NCBI GenBank assembly: GCA_003427395.1
Contig: BFEA01000026.1
Location: 315,417-342,382 of the forward strand
Direction: 5' to 3'
DNA: 26,966 bases
Source: Chara braunii
Lineage: Eukaryota > Streptophyta > Charophyceae > Charales > Characeae
Below are positions 1 through 8,539 of the stretch, piece after piece. Each line of letters begins with the position of its first letter. Positions within the stretch are counted from its first letter, which is position 1. Made by a program: the position numbers and the translations under genes. Below the pieces are notes generated by a model, which was given only the letters and a program-made list of their open reading frames with translations, was not told where the DNA came from and searched no databases.

Positions 1-69
1 GTACTGGACTCCAAAGAGGCAGTTCGAAATGCATTTACAAATTGTTTTCGTGACTGCGCCCTAGTACCC

Positions 70-305
70 CTTTTTTTTTTTTTTGGGTCCGCCTTCGGCC
101 CGAACGGCCGAACGCATCCCCACGGGGTCCCATACATTCGGGCGTTCGGCCCGTCCCGAATGCCGGTTACCCTGTATATATGTATATATGTATATATATA
201 TTCGGCCCAAACGACCGAACGCATCCCCAAAGGGTCCCATACGTTCGGGCGTCGGGTTGGGGCGTTCGGCCAACCGGCATTCGGGACGGGCCGAACGCCC
301 GAAGA
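70..305. repeat. GC-rich hairpin-forming repeat block, left flank of foldback element
   Basis: Two copies of a GC-rich block (about 95-175 and 208-303) share the segments CCGAACGCATCCCC, GGTCCCATAC and TTCGGGCG. The end of the first copy, around TTCGGCCCGTCCCGAATGCC (143-170), returns inverted near 276-303, so 140-303 can fold into a hairpin with the TATATATG-rich stretch in its loop. A T15 run lies at 68-84. The same block recurs at 1475-1651. Open frames here are artefacts of the repeated CGAACG and CGTTCGG words. Confidence 0.75.
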
Positions 306-800
306 TATGTTATGAAGAAAAATAAATTAAACAAGATTTGCCTGATCATTACATCCAAATTCCTTACCAAATTTGAAATAAAAATAAAATACGGAGAAAA
401 AATACTAATAATATTATAATAAAAATAACAAAAAATAAAAAAAGAATTAAATTTACTGGGTGCACGACCACTTTTACGACACCGCCATCTTTGGTAATTT
501 TTTATTTTTTTTGGGGCATAGCTAAATGCCCTGAAAATTTACAGATGTGTTTTTCACATCATGCAAAACCCACTAAGAAAGTTTCAAAAAATAATAAAAT
601 TGTTAAGACCCCGAACTTAAGTGAAAACAAAAAGTAAAAAGTGAAAAACATGGGCGAGCATGTTTTTACACCGCCATCTTTGGCGATTTTTAATTCCTAT
701 TTGGCTGAGCCAAATGACTTGAAAATTCACAGGCAAGTACCTCACGTCATAGCTCTTAAAAAAACAATTCAGAAAAAAACATATATTTTTAGGCCCTGAA
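301..800. repeat. Left arm of a ~1.1-kb foldback inverted repeat (AT-rich)
   Basis: This AT-rich arm reappears as a diverged reverse complement at about 950-1425. Matching landmarks are GATATGTTATG (303) against CATAACATATC (1406), TTACATCCAAATTCCTTACC (349) against GGTAAGGAATTTGGATGTAA (1352), and CATCTTTGG with the following AT tract against its complement. No coding sequence is supported inside. Short words such as ACCGCCATCTTTGG also recur within the same arm (about 481 and 669), so the arm itself contains an internal tandem-like duplication of roughly 190 bp. Confidence 0.8.
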
Positions 801-810
801 ATATTTTTTG

Positions 811-942
811 GCGGGGGCCGAATGCCGCCGGGTTCAGACCCCGTACGGGACCCCGAATGCCCGTACGTACGGAGGTCCCCGGGCCGACCTCCGTACGTAC
901 GGGCGTTCGGGGTCCGAACCCGAAGTCGTTCGGCCCCCGCCA
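811..942. repeat. GC-rich central palindrome of the foldback element
   Basis: The centre of the foldback is a long palindrome running from GGCGGGGGCCGAATG to its near-complement ending CGGCCCCCGCC. The inner arms GGACCCCGAATGCCCGTACG and CGTACGGGCGTTCGGGGTCC, both extending through TACGGAGGTC, are separated by a few bases (CCCGGGCC) and differ at one visible position. It contains repeated CGTACGTACG. The GC content contrasts sharply with the AT-rich arms on both sides. Transcribed or single-stranded, it would form a very stable hairpin. Confidence 0.85.
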
Positions 943-949
943 AAAATTA

Positions 950-1425
950 TTTCGGGGCCTAAAAATAAGTTCTTTTTTTGATTTGTTTTTTGTGCGTTCT
1001 CTATGATGTGAAGTATCTGCCTATAAATTTTGAAGTCATTTTGCTGAGCCAACAAAAAACTAAAAATCGCCAAAGATGGTGGTCTCAAAACATAACTATT
1101 TTGTTTTTTTTCACGTTTTACTTTTTGTTTTCATTTTATTGCGGGGCCTAAACAATTTTATTTTATTTTCATTGTTTTTAAGTGAGTTTTGTATCATGTG
1201 AAGTACACATCTGTAAATTTTTAGGGCATTTGGCTTTGCCAAAAAAAAACGAAAAATCTCCGAAGTTGGTGGTGTCGAATCGCTCACTCACTAATTTTAA
1301 TTCTCTTTTCTTTTTTTCTTATTTTTATTATTAGTTTTATTTTCTGTTTGGTAAGGAATTTGGATGTAATGCTCAGGCAAATGTTGTTTATTTTATTTTT
1401 CTCCATAACATATCTTTTTTTCAGA
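950..1425. repeat. Right arm of the foldback inverted repeat
   Basis: This is the diverged reverse complement of about 301-800, joined to the left arm through the GC-rich palindrome. GGGGCC followed by TAAA and an AT-rich tract occurs at both inner edges (about 954 and 1143), mirroring the internal duplication of the left arm. No coding capacity is visible. Confidence 0.8.
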
Positions 1426-1474
1426 GTTTTCTGAGATCGTGTTTGTTTGTTTTTTTTTGTTTTTTTTTGGCCCC

Positions 1475-1651
1475 CGTTCGGCCCGAACGGCGGAACGCAT
1501 CCCGAAGGGGTCCCGTACGTTCGGGCGTTCGGGTTCGGGCGTTCGGGTTCGGGCGTTCGGGTTCGGGCGTTCGGGTTCGGGCGTTCGGGTTCAGGCGTTC
1601 GGCCCGTCCCGAATGCCGGTTACCCTGTATATATATATATATATACAGGGT
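1475..1651. repeat. GC-rich block with 14-bp minisatellite and terminal TA palindrome
   Basis: The block starts like the left flank (TTCGGCCCGAACGGCGGAAC, GCATCCC, GGGGTCCC) but carries an expanded array of a 14-bp unit, TTCGGGCGTTCGGG, about five copies at 1519-1600. It ends with CCCGTCCCGAATGCCGGTTA and then a perfect palindrome CCCTG(TA)nCAGGG at about 1623-1650. The array has period 14, so all three frames give Arg/Gly/Phe-rich nonsense; I call none of them coding. Confidence 0.8.
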
Positions 1652-1839
1652 ATTCCGCATTAGAACTTGGAAAGTCAGAATTGTTTTGGGGAGGGGAGGG
1701 GGGGGGCGGGGCTTAGGGAGGTGACGTTTCTTGTGTGTGAAGGCCCACAAGCAGCAGCATACATACCTAGTGGAAGGACAATGGGAGGTGTAAGAATGCA
1801 AAGAAGAAAAGGGTGAAAGAAGAAGAAGAAGATGCCCAA

Positions 1840-2160
1840 GCGGGCTAGCTCACGTGGTTGAGCATGTAAGTAGCAGTTAGGAGGTCATGGGTTTGGTACC
1901 CAACGTTGTCCTTTCAATCCCCTGCAGCCTTCTGGGATATGCTTTGGGTTCACCAGCGAAGATGGTTGGTTTGGGCCTCCTGGCTGATTGTGGAAGCAAT
2001 TTCGGCACTTTCCAGCCGGCGCAAGGTGTTAGTAGCTAACCGGTAAGGCTCGGTCCTCCTGGCTAGACTAGCGCCTGGGGAGAGGAGCTCCTCGGCTGCT
2101 AGGCCTGTGTGCGCGCCCGACAGATGCACGTGGCTCCTTGATTGGCCACATGGCAGCTGA
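1840..2160 (+). mobile_element. tRNA-related SINE-like sequence
   Basis: The segment CGGGCTAGCTCACGTGGTTG (1841-1860) resembles a pol III A box (TRGCNNAGYNGG). About 35 bases further, GGGTTTGGTACCC resembles a degenerate B box. The spacing fits a tRNA head, but there is no foldable complete tRNA. A purine-rich AAGAAGAAGAAG stretch precedes it. The downstream body (to about 2160) has no coding feature. Family and ends are unknown. Confidence 0.4.
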
Positions 2161-2214
2161 TGTTAGTGACGTGAACGACCGTGACGCGCGGGCAGGTTAG
2201 CACCAACCGTAAGA

Positions 2215-2980
2215 TTGATGAGGAAATGCATAGGGGCGCAACTGTCTGGGTTAGAGATGGAGCTGGTGGGGGAGCCACAACATGGAGATACGTCTTTTGA
2301 CACGGATAACGATGTCTGGTATGGAGAGGATGGTGGGCAAGATGAGGAGGATGTGGTCAATTACTACGCAAATATTTGCGCAGTCTACGTGGATGGGGTA
2401 ATCGATGATGGTGAGCAGGATGAAGAAGACGTCGTCGGCTCTTATGCAACTAACGCTGCAGTATGTGAGGAGTGTGAAATTGGTGAGCAGGATGAAGAAG
2501 ATGTCGTCGACTACTATGCAACTATCAGTTCAGTATGTGAGGAGTGCGAATCTGAAAGTGATTATCAAGGCGGCGAGTGGGAATATGCCCTTGGTGATGC
2601 AGGTGGGTGGGACGTGGAGTGGGGCCTGATGGCAACGGCAGCAGCAGTGGTGACGTCAACAGCGCACACAAAAGCGACTTCAGTAACAACACCGAGAACA
2701 ACAATAACAACTACAACAACAACATCAACAACAACAACGACAACAACTCTCGTTGCTGACGACAACACTCAGCCTCCGAGTCAGCAAGGCACTGACGAGA
2801 GGGAATATGCCCTTGAGGAGGCGGGCGAGTGGGTGGGGGAGGTAGGGCTGACGGCTACGGCTGCAGCAGTGGAGACGATCACAACACAAACAGCAACAAC
2901 TAAGGCAACGACATCAGCAGCAGCAACAGCAGCAACAGCAACAACAACAACAACAAAAACAAAAACAAAAACAAAAACAA

Positions 2981-3011
<31 letters not shown>

Positions 3012-3210
3012 GACATCAACAACAACAGCAACAACAACAACAACCGCGACAACTAAGCCAATAACAACAACGCGGGCAATGATAAGGGCCGCCATGACGA
3101 TTGCGGCGCAGTGGGGAGGAATTACTGGCTTGAGAGGACGGGCGATGAGGGGTTTGAGGGTGAGAGTGCGTATTACCCCCCCCCCCCGACCTGGTGTATT
3201 TTCATGTTGA
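2215..3210 (+). CDS. Low-complexity open frame with acidic repeats and Thr-rich tract (hypothetical)
   Basis: The frame is open for 331 codons from ATG. Residues about 40-115 contain three imperfect repeats built around GEQDEEDVV, followed by a Tyr/Ala segment and, in two of them, VCEECE. A second repeat pair contains EYALGDAGGW and EYALEEAGEW, each followed by TATAAAV-like Ala-rich sequence. The rest is Thr-rich, from ACA/ACAACA expansion at about 2695-3060. After the Thr tract the neighbouring frame also stays open to about 3250 and encodes a Pro run followed by a hydrophobic stretch, CIFMLIVFSLVG, so a frameshift is possible. I recognise no family. It may be a real repetitive gene, a retrotransposon fragment, or an open frame by composition; the non-random acidic repeats favour some coding history. 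Start choice rests only on the first ATG. Confidence 0.35.
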
Positions 3211-3255
3211 TCGTTTTTTCTTTGGTTGGCACGGGGTGGGAGTTGGTTAGATAAT

Positions 3256-3326
3256 CTCCCCCTTGTTGAGTTGGGATGGATTGCTGGTTGGAGTTGCCCT
3301 CTGCAACTTCAATCAACAAGGGGGAG
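3256..3326. repeat. 14-bp perfect inverted repeat with polypurine arm
   Basis: CTCCCCCTTGTTGA (3256-3269) and TCAACAAGGGGGAG (3313-3326) are exact reverse complements separated by 43 bases. The second arm resembles the polypurine tract found before the 3' LTR of plant LTR retrotransposons, but I could not find LTR ends. A G9 run follows at about 3340. Confidence 0.6.
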
Positions 3327-3329
3327 GGC

Positions 3330-3970
3330 CGCTCATCAGGGGGGGGGTAGGTCAGGGTTTCGCTAGCCCGATTTGTTATTGGCGGGTTTGAAGATTGCTT
3401 GTTGGGGATGGATGACGATGATTTTCATCACCGGCATGCAGGAGGTCAGAAATTAATTCCTCTTGTTAGGGATATTACTTCATGAGCAGGAGGTGAATCC
3501 TTCCCTTCTGTAGGGAACTAATCAATGCCTCTGTTCTTTTCAGAATATATATGTCATGTTTGCATATATATAGGATGAATTGTATTGTTTCTATGATATC
3601 TTATCATTGTCTAAGGAAGCTGGTTATGATTCCCAGCTCACACACATCACATCAATGTTAGGGATTCGCCTCCTGGTCTAATAGATAGGTTTTCTTTGAC
3701 ATCTCAGCACATCATTGCATAGGGAAGCTGGTTTTGATTTCCAGCTCACATACGTCATCCACATCACATCAAGATTAGGGTTTCGTCTGTCGATAAGATT
3801 GGGCTCGATGCCTCAATTTGTTTTGGAGATACTGTCTATCAGATGGATAGGGTTCTCCCGTCATCTGACATATATTGCTTAACGTGCATACATAGGTAGT
3901 TGGAGATATCAACACATCTCTGCTTAGGGACGCTGGACCCGATTTCCAGCAGATACATTCACATCATTGT
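3330..3970. repeat. Degenerate tandem repeats with conserved small hairpins; no gene
   Basis: Repeated words such as TTAGGG(A/T)TTCG and CACATCA alternate with short hairpins at 3618-3638 (AGCTGG...CCCAGCT), 3726-3746 (AGCTGG...CCAGCT) and 3932-3950 (GCTGGACCCGATTTCCAGC). The last is also the core of the SINE-like family seen elsewhere in the window. No open frame of note. Confidence 0.55.
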
Positions 3971-4099
3971 ACAAGGACGTTGGACCCGATTTCCAGCAGG
4001 TGCAACTCCCCACCAATAGATGGAGCCTTTGACGCCGGGACCTACTTACCGGGGATGCTCTTATCACCCGTTAAGTAGGTTTCCAGTATACAAAGTTTC

Positions 4100-4127
<28 letters not shown>
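3971..4127 (+). mobile_element. SINE-like retroposon with hairpin core and poly-A tail (copy 1)
   Basis: It starts near GGACGTTGGACCCGATTTCC, continues AGCAGGTGCAACTCCCCACC and AATAGATGGAGC, then about 90 bases including CTTATCACC, and ends in A25 (about 4103-4127). The same order of words occurs at 7689-7827, 18857-18995 and, on the minus strand, 9593-9760. The two small hairpins (GCTGGA/TCCAGC and CTCC/GGAG) are the best conserved parts. No protein coding. Confidence 0.6.
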
Positions 4128-4130
<3 letters not shown>

Positions 4131-4144
4131 GCTAGGATAGCAAG

Positions 4145-4420
4145 TGACCTGTGGCTCAGTGGTTAGGGCACCGATTGTCAATGCACATTGTGGTCTGAGG
4201 GTGTGGGCTCAAAACTCCATACCTTCGCGCAGAGACACCAAAGGGTCTTTACATAATGAACAGTCACTTGCATACCCCATTGGGTTGACAAAGGTAAGTT
4301 ATTACATACACTGCTTGTGCACCACCCAAGGGTTGTCCACGATGTTGTATGTGGGTCTCGATGCTGCGTGGGTTGCTTGTTGTTGTTGGTCGTGGTTGTT
4401 ATGTTAATCTCCCCAGTCTG
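4145..4420 (+). mobile_element. tRNA-related SINE-like sequence
   Basis: GTGGCTCAGTGGTTAGGGCA (4151-4170) is a good pol III A box and D-arm-like segment. About 35 bases on, GTGGGCTCAAAACTCC sits where a degenerate B box would be expected. The sequence after that is not tRNA-like, as expected for a SINE body. It begins 18 bases after the poly-A tail of the preceding retroposon. An open frame overlapping it (4144-4407) shows no protein features. Confidence 0.45.
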
Positions 4421-4429
4421 GCATATCAC

Positions 4430-4560
4430 ACATAGGTGTCGTTTGCAATTGTTGCTCATATGGTAGAACCTTCCCGTCACATGCCATAGATCACGGGTTC
4501 GAGTCTGCCTTGGGACTTTGGGGGGGTTCTTCTCCAGCTTGGCCTGTCACCTCTTCAAGA
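4430..4560 (+). mobile_element. Second tRNA-related fragment with clear B box
   Basis: TTGCTCATATGGTAGAACC (about 4454) resembles a D-arm/A box, and ATCACGGGTTCGAGTCTGCC (4491-4510) carries a B-box-like GGTTCGAGTC. The acceptor stem is not formed, so this is a tRNA-derived element or pseudogene and not a tRNA gene. It is followed by a GGGGGGG run. Confidence 0.45.
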
Positions 4561-4569
4561 ACACATAGT

Positions 4570-4760
4570 TCCCTCTCCATAGAACTGCACATATCTAGCC
4601 TTTGGGCACATACATCCTGCTATACAGCTACGCAGACATACATAGCCTCCAGGCATACATACACAACCTTTCCCTTGACATAGAACTGCATATATCTAGC
4701 CTTTGGGCACATACATCCTGCTATACAGCTACGCAGGCATACATAGCCTCCAGCCAGACT
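4570..4760. repeat. ~101-bp tandem duplication, two near-identical copies
   Basis: AGAACTGCACATATCTAGCC at 4581 and AGAACTGCATATATCTAGCC at 4682 start two copies that continue through TTTGGGCACATACATCCTGC and CTATACAGCTACGCAG to ACATAGCCTCCAG. The period is 101 bases with only a few differences. Nothing in it looks coding. Confidence 0.8.
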
Positions 4761-4900
4761 CATACATACACAGCCTCTGGACATGCATATACATACAACT
4801 ATAATACCGGGCTGGGGGGGGCCTACCAAGTACATGACGGGTTTTGTTCATGCATGGCTTAGACTCTAGGGTAGGATAGGGATATAAGTCGCTTCGGCTA

Positions 4901-5005
4901 CCATCTTCACCCAAATAGAACGCCCGGTCATTATCGCTGCATCGGGACCGAAAAATGCCCCAAATACAGCTATAATGACCGAGCATTATATTCGGGTGAA
5001 GACAG
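4901..5005. mobile_element. TA-flanked MITE, 105 bp (copy 1)
   Basis: TA dinucleotides (4899-4900 and 5006-5007) flank an element starting CCATCTTCACCCAAATAGAA and ending TATATTCGGGTGAAGACAG. The terminal inverted repeat continues inward through a GCTCGGTCATTAT-like segment. TA target duplications and termini of the form C-GTCTTC-CCCG suggest a non-autonomous Tc1/mariner-type (possibly pogo/Tigger-like) element. Related copies lie at 19461, 21230 and 22456. Confidence 0.7.
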
Positions 5006-5007
5006 TA

Positions 5008-5455
5008 GTGTGAGTTCCGCCTAGCCTTGGGTAAGATAGGGGAAGGGCGATAGGATGTGTCCATGGGCGCCAGCTTGCCTTGCCTAGGTACTCCTGCTGG
5101 GTAGACTCTTTGATATTGGGTCTGTAGAAGATTGCACGAGTCTGGCGTCCGAAGTTCCCGTACAGCAAGGGTCGTCCGCTTCCACTTCCACTACGGCTGG
5201 GGGGTTGTCCAACCTTGGTGCTTGTCACTGCTGTCCAGTCCAAGTTGCCCTCGATAATGGTAGGCTGATGGTCCTCAGTGTTGGTCACACTGAGATAGGA
5301 TAGTAGGGGGCGCCCTCGGAGTATTAACGTGGGGAAGGGTAGGGAAGGTGGCCTATCCTGTCAGGACAACCATAGACTGCCGCTGCCAGTGATCACCATG
5401 GGTCTAGTCCTTGGCCTCTACAGCAGCTCAGGGCTAAAAAAAAAAAAAAAAAAAA
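5008..5455 (+). other. Non-coding stretch ending in a poly-A tract
   Basis: No gene is seen. The segment ends in A19-20 (about 5436-5455) after CAGCAGCTCAGGGCT, which suggests the 3' end of a retroposon on the plus strand whose start I cannot define. GGGTAGGATAGGG-like words occur at 4869, 5030, 5293 and 5338. Confidence 0.35.
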
Positions 5456-6480
5456 GCAAGGATACTACTCTCCGCAAAGAGTAGAGTTGGTTGCTGCCCA
5501 GTAGGTAGTGTCTAGTAAACCCATAACCTTTAGGAGTGTCTCCCTGATCGAAGTTATATTGGGTAGTGTGAGTCTCAAAGCGACAAGGGAAGAAAATAGA
5601 ACAGTAAATGCACCCTGTTGAGGAGAAGACAACCTTCATTACAAAAAAAAAAGGAGAAGACATTGAGGAAGAGGAGGCATGGTCTATTGAAATAATGATT
5701 GAGTCAGCAAATCCCTCGAAAAACCTTTTGCAACTTGATGCCAGTGGCGAGGCAACGAATCGACACGTCCACAGTCCACTGCAATAATCTAAACGGAATA
5801 TTGGATGATTCAGAGTGCGACGGTTGTTCTCCGTTTCTTTGAGTATGGAATTTAGCAAGCTATCAGAAACTCGTTTTTTTATCCATAACATGAGCCTTGG
5901 ACAAGAGAGGAAATCATGAGAGAAAAAGAGATTTTGGTAGTGAGGTGTGATATTGGCAAAAGTAAATCGATGGATGAGAAACAGAAGTCGGTCAACTCAT
6001 GGAGCATTGTAAACTAATCTCGAGGGAGCATGCAGTCCAAAGGATCGGGGAAAAGAAGTATATAAAGTATGCCTTCTATTTCCATGATCATAATGACAAA
6101 TTGCACAGTACCGGCTCATCACTCGAGACAGTTGAGCAGACCCGAGCTAAACTAAGATGAATATACGTAAAAGCTTAGATCTTCTCTAAGCACACTTTAC
6201 CGAAATGTCAATTATCAAAATTCCCCCAGCAACACGCACTGTCACTCGTTACTTTTGCGATCATTGGCCACTACTCACACGACAACATTCGGTCTCCTGA
6301 GGCATTGTCAGTCACCCCCTGTCAGTTATTATTACTCGTCCGTTATCCAATCATCGCAATAAGTCAATATCACTCAATCGACATTCTCGTCGATGACATT
6401 CGGTTTGCATAGCTGTCATCAATTCTTGTTGACTATTATCGATCGGAATTCATCATTTCAGATCAGTTTCAATGTTTACC
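5456..6480. other. Intergenic, no supported gene
   Basis: AT-rich sequence without a convincing coding region. A 157-codon open frame on the minus strand (5418-5891) depends on the poly-A tract for its C-terminus (a Phe run) and shows no protein features. A short hairpin CTACTCTCCGCAAAGAGTAG lies at 5465-5484. Confidence 0.5.
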
Positions 6481-6487
6481 CTGACAC

Positions 6488-7138
6488 ATGAGCACCGTTG
6501 TTTCATTTCCAATTCCTCATACCATCATGATCGGTCTCAACAAGATAGCCCTCAAGAATGTTTTTCAGTATCGGTATGTCAATGCAATCGGCTTCAAACA
6601 GGAAGATTTATCAATTTTCGTTGCTCTTACCGAGTTTGCAGAAGACATCATCCTTGACTTGAGGCTCTATGTGAAGAAGGGAAAGGAAACTCATGAGGAC
6701 TTTGATTCAGTATAGACCTCAGCAGCAAAATATCTTGCGGTGAAGAAGAATGATGAGAGTGGCACGAAGCTGGTCAATAGCTTCAGACCCAAGCTCTATA
6801 CGGATTACCCCAAGCCTTCAGTTCCTTTTCCTCTTACAAATGGTTCTTGCTAAGGTGACTTGGTAGATCTGGCCAAGAGGTATATTTCACCTGCAGAGAT
6901 CGACTTTGAGCCGGTGATGGGACCTTCTCAGTTCAGACATATCAGACGAGGGATTTTCTCTCAGCCGTATCTTCCTACCCTATGGGGGGAATTTTGTGCT
7001 ATGGTCGACTTCTGTATCATGAGCCTTGCATGAAAGTGTTCGGAACTTGCAGGCTTTAGGTGGCTCTATATCCAGGGGCCACAATCTCAGGAGGTACATA
7101 GACATGGCCTGAGGCACAAGAGATGCACAACCAAATAA
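6488..7138 (+). pseudogene. Broken coding sequence of unknown family
   Basis: One reading frame runs 217 codons, broken only by TAG (6713), TAA (6851) and TGA (7031) before the final TAA (7136). Between the stops the composition is protein-like: VKKGKETHEDFDS, KLYTDYPKPSVPFPLTNG, DLVDLAKRYISPAEIDFEPV, RRGIFSQPYLPTLWGEFC and FRWLYIQGP. An in-frame TGA at 6482 means any 5' extension would need an upstream exon; TTTCAG lies nearby at about 6457. I do not recognise the family. The even decay and lack of neighbours suggest a dead transposon ORF or a gene relic. Confidence 0.45.
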
Positions 7139-7685
7139 GAGATTGATGATGAGACCACAGAGGGATGAGTGAGGACTCTTAACGAGTGTTGACCATGACT
7201 ATTCATCTGTACTTTCTGAGATGATTACGAGTTTTCACCTTCCCTCATTTATCTTCTCTCTATCTTTAGTCAGTCAGTCCTGCCTCGTTTGCATCGACTT
7301 TGCTTGATGATTATGCTTCCTGATGATCGTGTCACAGTTCTCAAAATTAGTAAATTGGCAGAATGAATACATGCATGGCACACCAAAATTTCATAACTAT
7401 CATTTGCATGATCCTTGCTGTTCCAAATCAAAATAAAAAATTCCTAAGACCGGGGACTGGCGAAGACCACAATTGAAGGGTCTCGCTCGAAGCCGGACGC
7501 ACACAACAAGATGGGATATGCATATTTTATTTATTTATTTATTGCACGCGCCATCAAAATCCTGCCTTACAGCCTGTTGGCTTTCTGGTCGCCAAAAGAG
7601 TGCGGCACCGGTCCGACCGGCAGGTTCCCAGTCGGTCAAGGGCCCCCTGGTCCATCAGGGGATCAGCACTAGTTTGTGCCAATAA
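7139..7685. other. Intergenic, no supported gene
   Basis: No coding region seen. A short (TTTA)n tract is at about 7527-7543. The 7560-7680 part, with CGGTCCGACCGGCAG and CCCCCTGGTCCATCAGGGG hairpin-like words, immediately precedes the SINE-like element and may be part of it. Confidence 0.5.
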
Positions 7686-7827
7686 AGAGGGATGCTGGAC
7701 CTAGTTTCCAGCAAGTGACGCTCCCAGCTAATAGAATGGAGCCATCAAACAGTGGGGACACCACCCCCCAGAGGCAGCTTGTATCACCTCTTGGGCATGG
7801 GCCCCAAATGATGTTAAAAAAAAAAAG
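7686..7827 (+). mobile_element. SINE-like retroposon with hairpin core and A-rich tail (copy 2)
   Basis: It contains GCTGGACCTAGTTTCCAGC (7694-7712), then GCTCCCAGCTAATAGAATGG ending in AGC, then GTATCACCTC, and ends GTTA followed by A10 and GGGGG. The word order matches copies at 3971 and 18857. The copies are strongly diverged outside the two hairpins. Confidence 0.6.
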
Positions 7828-8074
7828 GGGGCAAGTACGTTGGAGTGACACCCGACGTTCAGAACAGGCAATTTTAGCAGTTCCCGAAATGGAGCAAAAA
7901 AAGCAACACTAAATCTGCCAAGCGCCACTGCGGGTAATGATTGGCGCAGTTTCCAACCCTGGTTAAACTTGTACATTTCAAAACTCACACCATGACATGG
8001 GTGCCACTTTGTTCTTGCTTGCCTATTTCAAACTAAAAGTGTGCCACAGCCACAGTTTCCCCAAAAAAGAAAAC

Positions 8075-8077
8075 AGG

Positions 8078-8169
<92 letters not shown>

Positions 8170-8215
8170 CACACACCCACCCCCACCCCCACCCCCCCAC
8201 CTCCCCACACACACG
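8075..8215. repeat. (CA)n microsatellite followed by C-rich CCCCCA tract
   Basis: About 45 CA units (8079-8166) are followed by ACACCCACCCCCACCCCCAC-like sequence to 8215. All long open frames across it on either strand are His/Thr or Val/Cys dipeptide runs and are not genes. Confidence 0.95.
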
Positions 8216-8239
8216 CACCCAAAAAAATAAGAAAAAAAC

Positions 8240-8470
8240 TAAAAAGGGAAAAAGATACCACTGCTACTGCAGCAGGTCTGCTGGCTGCTGCCGAAAAAGG
8301 TTGGCTGCAACCAGTCCTGTTGGTGTAGCAGTCCTTTTGCTGCATAAGACCTGTTGCTGCAGCAGCAGTGCTGTGTTCGAGTGTGTCCGTGTGCACCCAC
8401 ACGTTTGTGCAGGGGATCAACTTGCTGCTCCCGCGCGCTAAAGCCCCACCCAAAAATAAACAAAAAGACT
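8240..8470. repeat. CTG/CAG-rich segment with inverted repeat between two CA tracts
   Basis: CTGCAGCAGGTCT (about 8267) and AGACCTGTTGCTGCAG (about 8347) form an imperfect inverted repeat with a GCTGCTG-rich interior. It lies between two CA microsatellites in the same orientation. No gene. Confidence 0.55.
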
Positions 8471-8471
8471 T

Positions 8472-8473
<2 letters not shown>

Positions 8474-8537
<64 letters not shown>
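8474..8537. repeat. (CA)n microsatellite
   Basis: Uninterrupted CA dinucleotides, about 31 units. Confidence 0.95.
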
Positions 8538-8538
<1 letters not shown>

Positions 8539-8539
8539 A

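Noticed and set aside
61-325. Open frames in the GC-rich foldback flank
   Set aside because: They translate the CGAACGCCCGAA repeat and run into simple TATA sequence.
4145-4510. Genuine tRNA genes
   Set aside because: A- and B-box-like segments are present, but acceptor and anticodon stems do not form.
5418-5891. 157-codon minus-strand frame
   Set aside because: Its end is encoded by the poly-A tract and no conserved feature is visible.
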